From an uncultured Pontibacter sp. (GTDB lineage: Bacteria; Bacteroidota; Bacteroidia; Cytophagales; Hymenobacteraceae), in contig NZ_CANMNI010000002.1 in NCBI RefSeq assembly GCF_947499215.1, forward strand, positions 558,001-622,000: a DNA stretch of 64,000 bases, written 5' to 3'. A program made the position numbers and the translations under genes. This document shows, in pieces, positions 54,001 to 62,054 of the stretch (positions are counted from its first letter, which is position 1; every line of letters starts with the position of its first letter). The notes beneath the pieces were generated by a model that worked only from the letters and a program-made list of their open reading frames with translations, searched no databases and had not been told where the DNA came from.

Positions 54001-54081
54001 TGTTATTGTCCGACTCTGTGCCACAACTTGACCCAAAAGCGCAAACAAAAACAAGAAGTTAAGTAGTAATACTTTCTTCAT
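51070..54081 (-). CDS. SusC/RagA family TonB-linked outer-membrane protein
   Basis: A 1003-aa SusC-type receptor. A signal peptide (about 1-21) is followed by a carboxypeptidase-like domain (ITGKVTGAGDGSPLPGVSVV to about 105), a TonB-box/plug part (VVITGYTEQAVEKITGSVS, ILQGRAPGLQVSAGSGQPG, NDPLYIMDGVPI) and a long barrel ending YTVGVDVTF. It lies 31 bases upstream of the SusD gene in one operon with a full promoter at 54155-54184. Base use is more A/T-rich and the AGGTATA motif is nearly absent in this operon compared with neighbours. Confidence 0.97.
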   Translation of the reverse strand: MKKVLLLNFLFLFALLGQVVAQSRTITGKVTGAGDGSPLPGVSVVVKGTSTGTATSADGTFSVNVPGDANTLVFRYIGYITKEVAVGAGNNIDVALQLDNKQLSEVVITGYTEQAVEKITGSVSTVNSKSIEQVPIATFDQILQGRAPGLQVSAGSGQPGSTARVRIRGNGSISSSNDPLYIMDGVPIDANVFATINPNDIASVNILKDAASTSLYGSRAANGVIVITTKRGTAGKTTFTYRGMQGYSTPTRAEFNQMNTTEKIEYETFLASKGMYRGTVGGWYSRNNLAPTHANYLSIDQINSLKEGLSENNEDWQKVFFRNGKTQSHEVNASGGDAKTRFYISGAYFNQEGIMLRSDLERYTTRINIDHDTQNRFRFGVNASAGYSEQASIESEGAAALANPVLAVYLANPYDLLRDPETGEINTVTTNVGGRAFDRIQATTNDRKELKAVTSAYAEFDILKELKLRNVTGVDYRTREFDRLIQPNTIPGDASVGKKGSLNQASNRRTKFISTTTLNYKKALGERHFIDLLAGGEVNKETFKSTTYTGYGLNDKIWTPAGITQGNADMIPVVGGTNSESALISSFFNGNYTLDGKYNLSAGIRRDGSSRFGANNRYATFWSVGASWNISEENFMQNFGALDNLKLRASYGTSGNQEGIGDFERLGQFSIVSYNGQQGIAPNPSTPDNPDLKWEVLNSANVGLDFSFLNRRISGTFDVYNNITSDLFISTQLSRTSGFTTLQRNAGKMRNRGIEVGLNADVIRSNDFVWNLGVNYGYNDNEILDLMQVEEFEAGTSIIRKGLPLGTHYIPSYAGVNPANGDPLYLDANGGITNDYGQAVYNTHGTFNPPHTGGFNSNMSYKRLELAAFFSFVQGNQLFNNNTFFFTNPASFAGYNQDARLLNAWKQPGDVTEFARWDAPRQFSSQDLEDASYLRLRNLTLAYSLPSALTQKAFISNARVFLQGQNLFTVTNYTGFDPEDDNNIQMAQYPMPRTYTVGVDVTF

Positions 54082-54154
54082 AAACTACACTTGTTTTGTT
54101 AGGTTGTTGATAATAGATTAGATAATAGAATAAATAATAGAATAGTTCTAATTC

Positions 54155-54184
54155 CAAATATAAGAAGATTTTATCTTTTACAAA
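54155..54184 (-). promoter_or_regulatory. SusCD operon promoter
   Basis: On the minus strand TTTG (54184-54181), an 18-base spacer and TATATTTG (54162-54155). The leader would be about 68 bases. Confidence 0.65.
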
Positions 54185-54407
54185 ACCTTCTTAAAATTAA
54201 TTCGTAGAGTTTTTCTTGCTCAAAAAAGTGCTTTAACACACATAAAACGGCATTTAGAGACTTGGCCACTATATTAGACTCTAAAATTTCACAATTTTTA
54301 TGAGATTTATTTTACACATTTAAAACCTCAATAGAGTTAAATAAGCAAAATAAATTTACTTAATACATCAGATGTTATAACAACAATAAAATGTGCATCG
54401 ATCTTAC
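54185..54407. other. AT-rich intergenic region
   Basis: No gene, hairpin or repeat of note is seen between the SusCD promoter and the TM2 gene end. Confidence 0.4.
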
Positions 54408-54794
54408 TTATGCACCATATCCTCCTGTGTTTCCATAAGACCCGAATTGAGCCATCACCATAGCATGCGCTTGCTGCGCCTCCTTTATATTGTACTCGAA
54501 AGCAAGCCTTTTATAATTGATCACATCTACTATAGTACCAATGAAGCAAAGACCAGCTGTAAACAGATATAGCAATCCCATGCCTATGTGACCAAGCACA
54601 AAGCGGTGCACACCGGCAACCCCGAAAAAACCAATGATGCACGTAATAAGAACCAGAAGCGGATCGCGACGGCGGGATCTGTACACAGACACGAACTGCT
54701 GCGCTTCTTGGTCCGACATAGAGCTCAGCAAGCCTTGCACATAGGCCATTTCATCAGGCTCGAGTTCGGGCATTAAATTAAAGACATTTGCCAT
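54408..54794 (-). CDS. TM2 domain protein
   Basis: A 128-aa membrane protein. The N-terminal 45 residues are cytosolic (LEPDEMAYVQGLLSSMSDQE). The TM2 domain follows with two helices: LLVLITCIIGFFGVAGVHRFVLGH (about 46-69) and MGLLYLFTAGLCFIGTIVDVI (about 72-92); the G-x-H-R-F turn is the family mark. The C-terminal tail is Gly/Tyr-rich (GSYGNTGGYGA). Function of bacterial TM2 proteins is not established. A DUF2752 gene lies directly upstream, a pairing that is common in Bacteroidota. Confidence 0.88.
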   Translation of the reverse strand: MANVFNLMPELEPDEMAYVQGLLSSMSDQEAQQFVSVYRSRRRDPLLVLITCIIGFFGVAGVHRFVLGHIGMGLLYLFTAGLCFIGTIVDVINYKRLAFEYNIKEAQQAHAMVMAQFGSYGNTGGYGA

Positions 54795-54797
54795 AGT

Positions 54798-55127
54798 TTA
54801 TAATTTATAATGATGTAGGTATAATTTATAGGATTGAGTCACCAGAACCACAATGCGCCGACCCAGCAAGAGCACTGCAGGCAATCCCAGAGGATGAGCC
54901 TGCCAAGAAGCGACGATTTCACCTCTGAATAGGAAGGCGATACTATGCCCTAACCCGCAGCCCAGACACTTTGCCTCCCACAACCAACTTACCGGGCATA
55001 GACTGAACAAGTGGCCCTCACCGGGCTCCATAAAAGCCAGCAGCAACAGGCCTACTGTCCAACAAACTGCCTCAGGCATTCCCCCCAGCACACTATAGCG
55101 GGAGTTATTTTGGTTTTTTGTCTGCAT
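54798..55127 (-). CDS. DUF2752 membrane protein
   Basis: I start at the Met at 55127 (MQTKNQNNSRYS, 109 aa); the longer frame to 55301 overlaps the divergent DUF2892 gene and its upstream part looks non-coding. The DUF2752 core is seen as SLCPVSWLWEAKCLGCGLGHS, a string broken here by one residue beyond the family's CPx..CxGCG pattern, followed by AFLFRGEIVASWQAHPLGLP. Two hydrophobic segments are likely membrane helices. Function unknown; it ends three bases before the TM2 gene start. Confidence 0.8.
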   Translation of the reverse strand: MQTKNQNNSRYSVLGGMPEAVCWTVGLLLLAFMEPGEGHLFSLCPVSWLWEAKCLGCGLGHSIAFLFRGEIVASWQAHPLGLPAVLLLGRRIVVLVTQSYKLYLHHYKL

Positions 55128-55242
55128 TGCATCTATAAGGTATAATATAAATACAATATGTGCAAACCAATTGAAGCGCAATTGCACAACTAAGCGCCAG
55201 CTTCTACTCGTATGAGTTATAAAAAAACAATAATAGAGTAAG

Positions 55243-55458
55243 ATGGAATGCAACGTTGGAATGACCGAACAGAAATTGCGCGTACTGGCAGGCTTGGCCA
55301 TAATTGGTATGGGCGCATACTATAATATTAAAGGCTTATCCTTATTGGGAGCTATACCTATTGTTACGGGCATGCTGCGCTACTGCCCTATCAACCACGC
55401 GATCGGCTATAACGGCTGCATCGGTGAGCAGCATCGTGTAAAGAGTGCTGTTCTGTAA
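55243..55458 (+). CDS. DUF2892 (YgaP-like) small membrane protein
   Basis: A 71-aa protein with one or two hydrophobic helices (LRVLAGLAIIGMGAYYN and LSLLGAIPIVTGMLRYCPI) and a C-terminal CPINHAIGYNGC motif. The N-terminal MECNVGMTEQKLRVLAG is typical for DUF2892. Related domains are fused to rhodanese in YgaP; this copy is free-standing, and no sulfur-transfer partner is adjacent. Function unknown. Confidence 0.85.
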   Translation: MECNVGMTEQKLRVLAGLAIIGMGAYYNIKGLSLLGAIPIVTGMLRYCPINHAIGYNGCIGEQHRVKSAVL

Positions 55459-55475
55459 GGGGCCAATCATTACAT

Positions 55476-55483
55476 TATCTTTG
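55476..55483 (+). promoter_or_regulatory. Promoter -7 element of the DHFR-like gene
   Basis: TATCTTTG matches TAnnTTTG, 48 bases before the ATG at 55532. Confidence 0.5.
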
Positions 55484-55531
55484 TGGGCATATACACATAA
55501 TCCCAACCCCTGTGTCCATACCTAATCTGCT

Positions 55532-56065
55532 ATGAGAAAGATTATCCTGTACATTGCCGCCAGCACGGACGGCTACATTGCCCGCCCCGACGGCAACATC
55601 GACTGGCTGCAAGACAAGAAATACAACATCCCGGACGAGGATTTTGGCTACACGGCGTTTATGCAGACCATCGATACCACCCTGATGGGGCACAATACCT
55701 ATAAAGAGGTCATGGGTTTTGATATGCCCTTCCCCTACCCTGACTTGAAAAACTATGTTTTCAGCCGCTCTGAACAGCAAGACACAGAGCATGTCTCTTT
55801 TGTGAAAGACGGTGTAGTGGACTTCATCGAAAAACTGAAAGAGCAACCCGGCAAGGACATCTGGCTTATCGGCGGCGGACAGCTCAACGCCACCGTGCTC
55901 AATGCCGGACTCTTGGACGAGATCATCCTGACTTATATACCTATTATACTGGGCAAGGGCATTCCACTCTTTGCGGAAGAGGCACAGGAGCACAAACTGA
56001 AACTGATTCCAACGGAGAACAAGCTGTATCGCAACGGGTTTCTACAGGTCAGGTACAGTTGCTAG
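55532..56065 (+). CDS. Dihydrofolate reductase/RibD C-terminal family protein
   Basis: A 177-aa protein with the DHFR-like fold of RibD C-terminal domains: MRKIILYIAASTDGYIARPDG at the start (shown here only as family start), TTLMGHNTYKEVM, IWLIGGGQLNATVLNAGLLDEI and PIILGKGIPLF. It probably binds NADPH, but the substrate of these stand-alone proteins is generally unknown. It is not a typical FolA and no riboflavin genes are adjacent. Single gene with its own promoter and terminator. Confidence 0.88.
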   Translation: MRKIILYIAASTDGYIARPDGNIDWLQDKKYNIPDEDFGYTAFMQTIDTTLMGHNTYKEVMGFDMPFPYPDLKNYVFSRSEQQDTEHVSFVKDGVVDFIEKLKEQPGKDIWLIGGGQLNATVLNAGLLDEIILTYIPIILGKGIPLFAEEAQEHKLKLIPTENKLYRNGFLQVRYSC

Positions 56066-56074
56066 CACACGCAG

Positions 56075-56110
56075 GAGCCCCGCCTTGATTGCTCAAAGCG
56101 GGGCTCTTTT
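56075..56110 (+). terminator. Terminator of the DHFR-like gene
   Basis: GAGCCCCGC (56075-56083) pairs with GCGGGGCTC (56098-56106); TTGA/TCAA extend the inner stem, and TTTT follows. Confidence 0.85.
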
Positions 56111-56199
56111 GCGGTTGATGCTGATGTTTTTGGGTGTTTTATGCTCTCCCTTTCAATCGGAATTATGTTGTATACTGGAAAGCGCCTTTTTGTAATTGG

Positions 56200-56436
56200 T
56201 TATGAAGCTTTAGGCAGATCCGGATTGGGGTTAGCCCGGTCTTGCTCTTCTTGATTTCTTTTCAGCTCTTCGGCTTTTTTACGCTCTAACTCAATTCGTT
56301 CATCATCCATCATCTCTTGGTTGATCGCTTCGGAGAACTGTCTGGTAAATCCAAAATTGTTTTCCTCTGACCTTACATCGTAGTTTCCAGTATTAAAGAA
56401 TAATCCTGAAAGGTAGCCTCTTCTATGTCGTTTCAT
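56200..56436 (-). CDS. Hypothetical protein, 78 aa
   Basis: Taking the Met at 56436 (MKRHRRGYLSGLFFNTGNYD) as start gives a soluble charged protein with no signal peptide. The second half is a highly charged predicted helix (MMDDERIELERKKAEELKRNQEEQ) at about residues 42-65, and the C-terminus is Pro/Asn-rich. No known family is recognised. The composition and absence of overlap with other genes support a real gene; function unknown. An upstream in-frame Met at 56445 is an alternative start. Confidence 0.6.
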   Translation of the reverse strand: MKRHRRGYLSGLFFNTGNYDVRSEENNFGFTRQFSEAINQEMMDDERIELERKKAEELKRNQEEQDRANPNPDLPKAS

Positions 56437-56580
56437 CTCACACACTCCTTTCTATTAAAGTAACGGCCGCTACGTTTTACTGATAGTTTATACTATGTTA
56501 TACGTAAATACCACAAAATAAGCCTCTTATTATAGGTATTATTACGAAGCCCACCCTCACAGAACAAAGGCCAAAAAAAA

Positions 56581-56613
56581 AAGCCTCCACAGACGTAATG
56601 TCCATGCAGGCCT
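56581..56613 (-). terminator. Terminator of the DEAD-box helicase gene
   Basis: On the minus strand AGGCCTGCATGGAC can pair with GTCTGTGGAGGCTT (one mismatch, some G-U) and runs into about ten T residues. Confidence 0.75.
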
Positions 56614-56635
56614 TTTGATGATCAGCTATACCTTC

Positions 56636-57901
56636 CTATTTCTTTTTCTTGGCCTTTTTCTTCGCTTTTTTGGCCTTGGCGGCTTTTGCCTTAATTTCAT
56701 CCTCCTCTGCCTCTTTCATCAGGGCTTTCCAGTCGAACTTGGCCTCCGGGCTGAAGTCGATGGTGGCTTCGCGGTCTTCCGGGTCGAGTTGCAACACCTT
56801 GATGTCTTTGGTGAGGTAGGTCTGAATTTCGTCGAGTATCGGTTTCTCTTCGGAACTGCAGAATGACACGGCTATACCTTTGGCGGTGCCGCGGCCGGTA
56901 CGGCCCACGCGGTGCACGTAGTTCTCGGGCTGATCGGGCAAGTCGTAGTTTACCACGTAGTCCACGTTCGGGATATCGATGCCGCGGGCACTCACGTCAG
57001 TGGCGATCAACAGCTTCACGTCGCCTTTCTTGAAGCGCTTCATCACGTCGGTACGGTCCTTTTGCTCTTTGCCGCCGTGTATGCTCACCGCCTCTATCCC
57101 GACGCGCTCCATGGCTGCCACCACACGCTCGGCACGTACCTGCGTACGCACAAAGGCCAGTATCTTCTTATCGGGGTTCTCTTTCACAACGCGCTCCAAG
57201 AAAAAGCGCTTCTCGTCCATCTCCACATACATTACCGAGTGGTCTACGTTCTTGGACACTGGGTCTTTCGGAGAGATCTGAATACGCACAGGCTTGTTCA
57301 CCAGCGAATAAGCCAGCTCCTTTATCTTTTCGTTGATCGTGGCCGAAAAGAACAGCGTCTGACGTTTGCGGGGCAGTTTGGTAATAAGTTGGCGGATGTC
57401 GTGGATGAAACCGAGGTCGAGCATGTGGTCGGCCTCGTCGAGCACGAGTACCTCTACGCGTTCCAAACGGATGTAGCCTTGGCTCACGAGGTCGAACAGA
57501 CGGCCGGGCGTAGCGATCAGGATATCTATACCTGCCTCCAACTTGGCGATCTGTGGCCCTTGCTCCACGCCACCGAACACGCAGAACGTCTTCACACGGG
57601 TATGGCGCCCCAGTTCTTCGAACACTTCCGTAATCTGCACTGCCAGTTCGCGGGTAGGCACCATCACGACGCACTTAATGCCATCGGAGCGACGGCGATT
57701 GATCGCATACTGCAGCCTATCGAGTATAGGTATGGCAAAGGCTGCTGTTTTGCCCGTGCCCGTTTGGGCGATAGCCAGCACATCCTCCCCCTTCATAATG
57801 GGTGGTATGGCTTTGAACTGTATATCGGTTGGTTTGCGGAAACCAAGCTTGTCTAGGCTCTTCTTGATCTCGTCGGATATGCGGTAATCTTCGAACTTCA
57901 T
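56636..57901 (-). CDS. DEAD-box RNA helicase, RhlE-like
   Basis: A 421-aa ATP-dependent RNA helicase. All motifs are present: the Q motif region GFRKPTDIQFKAIP, motif I AQTGTGKT (about 45-52), Ia PTRELAVQI, motif II LDEADHMLD, motif III FFSATI, motif V ATDVSARGIDIP and motif VI HRVGRTGRG. A C-terminal tail from about residue 395 is almost entirely Lys and Ala, a typical RNA-binding extension. It works in ribosome assembly or RNA turnover, particularly in the cold, in relatives. A -7 element lies at 57955-57962. Confidence 0.96.
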   Translation of the reverse strand: MKFEDYRISDEIKKSLDKLGFRKPTDIQFKAIPPIMKGEDVLAIAQTGTGKTAAFAIPILDRLQYAINRRRSDGIKCVVMVPTRELAVQITEVFEELGRHTRVKTFCVFGGVEQGPQIAKLEAGIDILIATPGRLFDLVSQGYIRLERVEVLVLDEADHMLDLGFIHDIRQLITKLPRKRQTLFFSATINEKIKELAYSLVNKPVRIQISPKDPVSKNVDHSVMYVEMDEKRFFLERVVKENPDKKILAFVRTQVRAERVVAAMERVGIEAVSIHGGKEQKDRTDVMKRFKKGDVKLLIATDVSARGIDIPNVDYVVNYDLPDQPENYVHRVGRTGRGTAKGIAVSFCSSEEKPILDEIQTYLTKDIKVLQLDPEDREATIDFSPEAKFDWKALMKEAEEDEIKAKAAKAKKAKKKAKKKK

Positions 57902-57954
57902 GGTGTTGCGTTACTGGTTAGCTACTGACCATTACGTAAGGCCGCAGCGAATTG

Positions 57955-57962
57955 CAAAGGTA
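57955..57962 (-). promoter_or_regulatory. Promoter -7 element of the helicase gene
   Basis: Minus strand TACCTTTG, a match to TAnnTTTG; -33 not clear. Confidence 0.5.
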
Positions 57963-58229
57963 CAGCTTCTTTTTCTGATTTGCTGCGACCTCCCATAATG
58001 AGACGCCAATGCTAAAGTATACCGACACACCTATGATATTGGTTTGACTCAAGAGAAAGAATTCGAAAGCAAACTAAACTTTTTTGATAGTATTACTATT
58101 ATACAGGAAAGTTGTTATAACTTTGCAGCACTAAATCTCGAATACAAGTTAATCTGAAGGCCAGAATACAACCATAAAGGCAATAAGGCACGCTGCAACC
58201 AAGGGCATCAATCATAGGGGAATTGACAC
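57963..58229 (+). other. Divergent intergenic region with the exporter operon promoter
   Basis: No gene is seen. TAACTTTG at 58118-58125 matches the -7 element and would start the TetR-ABC-HlyD-TolC transcript near 58131, leaving a leader of about 100 bases. No clear TetR palindrome is evident by eye. Confidence 0.5.
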
Positions 58230-58925
58230 ATGAGCAAAACCAGCATCAAAATAAACCTGACGCACAAGGCATACTTACGTGATCCGGAGAGTACCGAGTT
58301 GGGCAGGCGTATTATAAAGGAAAGCATCATCTTAATCGATGAGTTGGGGTTTGAGCAATTCACGTTTCGCAAACTGGCCACGGTGCTCGGATCTACAGAA
58401 GCGTCTATTTACCGTTATTTTGAGAACAAACACAAGTTACTGGTATACTTGGTATCATGGCATTGGGCGTGGCTCGATTACAGCGTGCTGTTTCAGACGA
58501 ACAACATGCCTGATCCGCGTCTGCGCCTGAGCCGCGCCATCGATGTGATCACCACCTCCGGTACCGACGACCCTGCCACAGCGCATGTGAATGAGAGTGC
58601 CTTGTACCGCATCGTGATAGCCGAGGCCTCCAAGGTATACCTGACCAAAGAGGTGGATATGGATAATAAGGACGGTTATTTTCTGGAGTACAAACGCCTA
58701 TGTCACCACATTGCAGAGATGGTCTTAGACGTTAATCCAAACTACCCTTATCCGCATGCGCTTATCAGCACCATCATGGAGGCTGCGCACCAGCAACTGT
58801 TTTTTGCACAGCACCTGCCTTCGCTCACCGAAATAAAAGGTACGCAGCGTCGCCCCGAAGAAGCGGCCGCCTTTTTAAAACATCTGGTTTTTGCCGCTGT
58901 TGACCAAAATTATAAAGCCGCATAA
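58230..58925 (+). CDS. TetR/AcrR family transcriptional regulator
   Basis: A 231-aa regulator with an N-terminal TetR helix-turn-helix (about residues 27-72; ILIDELGFEQFTFRKLATVL followed by STEASIYRYFENKHKLLVYL) and a C-terminal ligand domain without a recognisable subgroup. It is the first gene of an operon with the ABC, HlyD and TolC genes (24 bases to the ABC gene), so it most likely represses this exporter until an unknown ligand binds. The first 15 residues form a short extra arm before the HTH. Confidence 0.92.
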   Translation: MSKTSIKINLTHKAYLRDPESTELGRRIIKESIILIDELGFEQFTFRKLATVLGSTEASIYRYFENKHKLLVYLVSWHWAWLDYSVLFQTNNMPDPRLRLSRAIDVITTSGTDDPATAHVNESALYRIVIAEASKVYLTKEVDMDNKDGYFLEYKRLCHHIAEMVLDVNPNYPYPHALISTIMEAAHQQLFFAQHLPSLTEIKGTQRRPEEAAAFLKHLVFAAVDQNYKAA

Positions 58926-58949
58926 GAACGCTATACCTGAACCAAGCAC

Positions 58950-60689
58950 ATGAACAAAGCCTATAAACACAAGCCACTCTATACCCCGATGCAGCGATTC
59001 TGGCAGCTACTGGCCGCCGAGAAGCGCGAGATCGTTTATCTGTACATCTACGCCATTGTGGCGGGTCTTATTAGCCTCTCACTTCCGCTGGGCATTCAGA
59101 GCATCATCGCCTTCATCTCGAGCGGACAGATTACCGTGTCGGTGGTCGTGCTGATAACCTTGATTGTATTGGGCTTGCTCATTGTGGGCGGTATGCAGAT
59201 CATGCAGCTGTGGCTAGTAGAGTACATTCAACAGCGCATCTTTACGCGCACGGCATTTGACTTTTCCTATAGAGTGCCTCGTTTGCAGTCCGAGGCTTTG
59301 CACCGCTACTATCCGCCTGAGCTCATGAACCGCTTCTTCGACACCATCTCGCTGCAGAAGTCCATGGCCAAATTGCTCACCGACTTTACCACGGCCGCGA
59401 TCCAGATCGTGTTCGGCCTCATTCTTCTGGCTTTTTACCACCCGTATTTCATTGTGTTCGGCATGATCCTGATCATTGTGCTGATCGCTATGCTATATTT
59501 CACGAGTCCGCGCGGCATTGACACGAGCATCACGGAGTCGAAGTACAAGTACAAGCTGGTGGCATGGCTGCAGGAGATGGCTCGCTCCATGAACACTTTT
59601 AAACTGGCGGGCCAGTCGGAACTGCCGACCGAAAAGACCAATGCCTTTGTGACAAACTACCTGAAAGCACGCCGACAGCACTTTAAGGTACTTATGACAC
59701 AGTACTTCAGCTTCGTGAGCTTCAAAACCGTGATTACGGGCGGCTTGTTGGTATTAGGCGCCATCCTCGTGATTCAACGGGAGATCAACATCGGTCAGTT
59801 TGTGGCCTCCGAGATTGTGATCATCCTCATCATGACGGCCGTGGAGAAGATCATCATCAAACTCGACAACATTTACGATATGCTCACCAGTCTCGACAAA
59901 CTGGGTCAGGTGACAGACATCCCGCTGGAAGAAGAGCGCGGCGTGTCCATGCCCGCCAAGGGACAGGGGTTGTCGATTCAGGTAAAGAACCTGCGCTACC
60001 AGTACCCGAGCACGGATGATTTTGCCATCAACGGTATTTCGTTTGATGTGCTGGCCTCTGAGCGGGTGTGCATTGCGGGCTTCAACCGATCAGGCAAGTC
60101 CACGCTGAGCCAGTTGTTGCTAGGGCTTTATGAGAACTACGAAGGAAGTATTGCCTACAACAACCTCTCGATGCGCGACCTCGAAAAGAATAGCCTGCGC
60201 CGCCTGATTGGCGACAACACCTCCAAAGAACAGGTGTTTGACGGTACTATTCTGGAGAACATTACGCTGGGTATACCCAATGTGCCGATCGATGATGTGG
60301 TGTGGGCCACCGACAATGTGGGTCTGACCGATTTTATACACGAACTACCGGACGGCCTGCAGACCGAGCTGACAGGCGGCAGCATCCGTCTGCCAGCCAG
60401 TGTGTCGCGCAAGATCATCATGGCCCGCTGCCTCGTGCTGCGCCCTAAAATGCTCCTCCTCGACGATTTCTGGGGAGGGATGGAGAAGCACGAGAAGCTG
60501 CGCCTTATCCAGATGCTCTCCTCACAGGAGTTCAGCTGGACCCTGCTTATTATTTCCAACGACCCTGAGGTGATGGCCATCTGCGACCGCACCCTTTTGC
60601 TGATGGACGGGAAACTGGTCGCAAGCGGCGATTTTGAAGAAATCCGTCACAGTAAGCCTTATCAGCAACTGGCCAACCTGACTGTTTAA
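58950..60689 (+). CDS. Type I secretion-like ABC exporter with degenerate ATPase motifs
   Basis: A 579-aa half-transporter: a six-helix exporter membrane domain (about residues 25-320) and a C-terminal ATP-binding domain. No C39 peptidase domain is present. Walker A is intact (G377-FNRSGKS-T385). The rest is eroded: the LSGGQ signature position reads L481-PASV, the residue after the Walker B Asp505 is Asp506 in place of Glu, and the H-loop His is Asn537 (IISNDPE). The neighbouring HlyD and TolC genes indicate a trans-envelope exporter. Whether it hydrolyses ATP slowly, works with another ATPase or is a regulated variant cannot be told. Confidence 0.88.
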   Translation: MNKAYKHKPLYTPMQRFWQLLAAEKREIVYLYIYAIVAGLISLSLPLGIQSIIAFISSGQITVSVVVLITLIVLGLLIVGGMQIMQLWLVEYIQQRIFTRTAFDFSYRVPRLQSEALHRYYPPELMNRFFDTISLQKSMAKLLTDFTTAAIQIVFGLILLAFYHPYFIVFGMILIIVLIAMLYFTSPRGIDTSITESKYKYKLVAWLQEMARSMNTFKLAGQSELPTEKTNAFVTNYLKARRQHFKVLMTQYFSFVSFKTVITGGLLVLGAILVIQREINIGQFVASEIVIILIMTAVEKIIIKLDNIYDMLTSLDKLGQVTDIPLEEERGVSMPAKGQGLSIQVKNLRYQYPSTDDFAINGISFDVLASERVCIAGFNRSGKSTLSQLLLGLYENYEGSIAYNNLSMRDLEKNSLRRLIGDNTSKEQVFDGTILENITLGIPNVPIDDVVWATDNVGLTDFIHELPDGLQTELTGGSIRLPASVSRKIIMARCLVLRPKMLLLDDFWGGMEKHEKLRLIQMLSSQEFSWTLLIISNDPEVMAICDRTLLLMDGKLVASGDFEEIRHSKPYQQLANLTV

Positions 60690-60691
60690 CT

Positions 60692-62047
60692 ATGAAAGAG
60701 AAAGATCCTTATACCCCTTCTCAGGGACACAGAGCTTTGGAAGCCATGGAAATGGTGCGTACCCCACAGCTTGGGCGCACGCTGGCTTACTGGATCACGG
60801 GCATCGTGTTTTTTATGTTCCTGATCCTGTTTCTGCCTTGGACACAGAACATCGCCTCGCGCGGCACCCTGACAGCCCTCGATCCGCAGGACCGTCCGCA
60901 GACGGTGCAGAGCATCATTGCAGGCAGTATTGAGCGCTGGCATGTGCAGGAAGGCCAGCTGGTGCAAAAAGGCGATACCATCGTGAGCCTATCGGAAGTG
61001 AAGGAAAAGTACTTCGACCCGCAGCTATTGGACCGCCTGAACGAACAGGTGGAAGCCAAGGAAGGTGCCGTGGAGGCCACAGAGTCAAAGGCCGTAGCAC
61101 TGGAAAATCAGATAAGAGCACTGCGCGAAGGGTTGCGCTTCAGCCTCGACAAAGGCCGCAACAAGATAGAGCAAACCCGCCTGAAAGTGCAGAGCGACAG
61201 CGCGGACGTGGTGGCGCAGCGTGTGGAAGTGGAGATCGCCCTCAACCAGTATGCCCGACAGGAGGCGCTCTATAAGCAAGGCCTGAAATCGCTGACAGAG
61301 CTAGAGGCTCGCCGCCTGAAACTGCAGGAAGCACAGGCCAAGCTGGTAGCAAACGAGAACAAACTGGCCAGCTCCCGTGCCGAGTTGCAGAACACTTATA
61401 CTGAACTCAGCTCGCTGCAGGCAGAGTATGGCGACAAACTGGCTAAGGCGGAATCGGAACTGAGCTCGAATCGCGCCTACCTCTACAGCACCATTGGGGA
61501 GACCTCCAAACTGCGCAGCGAGTACAGCAGTACCCTTGAGCGGAGTCGCTTCTACCAAGTACTGGCCCCACAAACAGGCTACCTCGTGCGCACGCTTCGT
61601 GCAGGTATAGGCGAGAACATCAAAGAGGGCGAGGCCATCGCGACCATCATGCCCGATAACCCGCGGCTGGCCGTGGAGCTCTTTGTGGAGCCCATGGACC
61701 TGCCTTTGCTATACCGTGGCGCCCCGGTGCGCCTGCAGTTCGACGGTTGGCCCGCACTGGTATTCTCAGGGTGGCCAAACCTCGGCTTTGGTACCTTTGG
61801 CGGCAAAGTGGCTGTTATTGACAACACGGCGACGAATGGTTATTACCGTATGCTGGTAGTGCAGGACCCGGAGCAGGAGGAGTGGCCCGAGGCGATACGC
61901 ATTGGGTCGGGCGTGCAGGGCTGGGCCATGCTCAACACCGTACCGATCTGGTACGAACTGTGGCGACAGCTCAACGGTTTCCCGCCTGACTACACGGGCA
62001 CACTGCCTGTAGACGGGGCCAATTCACAGAAAGAAGAAAAGAAATAA
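60692..62047 (+). CDS. HlyD family periplasmic adaptor
   Basis: A 451-aa membrane-fusion protein. One N-terminal membrane helix (about 29-51, YWITGIVFFMFLILFLPW) is followed by a biotinyl-lipoyl-like half motif (GSIERWHVQEGQLVQKGDTI), a long coiled coil (about 115-285), the second lipoyl half (APQTGYLVRTLRAGIGENIKEGE-type, about 290-312) and a beta-barrel part (VELFVEPMDLPLLYRGAPVRLQF, about 330-352). It bridges the ABC protein and TolC. It starts two bases after the ABC stop and ends one base before the TolC GTG, so the three are translated together. Confidence 0.93.
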   Translation: MKEKDPYTPSQGHRALEAMEMVRTPQLGRTLAYWITGIVFFMFLILFLPWTQNIASRGTLTALDPQDRPQTVQSIIAGSIERWHVQEGQLVQKGDTIVSLSEVKEKYFDPQLLDRLNEQVEAKEGAVEATESKAVALENQIRALREGLRFSLDKGRNKIEQTRLKVQSDSADVVAQRVEVEIALNQYARQEALYKQGLKSLTELEARRLKLQEAQAKLVANENKLASSRAELQNTYTELSSLQAEYGDKLAKAESELSSNRAYLYSTIGETSKLRSEYSSTLERSRFYQVLAPQTGYLVRTLRAGIGENIKEGEAIATIMPDNPRLAVELFVEPMDLPLLYRGAPVRLQFDGWPALVFSGWPNLGFGTFGGKVAVIDNTATNGYYRMLVVQDPEQEEWPEAIRIGSGVQGWAMLNTVPIWYELWRQLNGFPPDYTGTLPVDGANSQKEEKK

Positions 62048-62054
62048 GGTGCGT

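Noticed and set aside
55128..55301. N-terminal extension of the DUF2752 gene
   Set aside because: It overlaps the start of the divergent DUF2892 gene and does not resemble the family; the start at 55127 is better.
55475..55993. 172-codon minus-strand frame opposite the DHFR-like gene
   Set aside because: It is antisense to a well-supported enzyme gene and has no family signature.
56912..57856. 314-codon open frame opposite the DEAD-box helicase
   Set aside because: It is antisense to a highly conserved gene, His/Leu/Val-rich without any motif or promoter.
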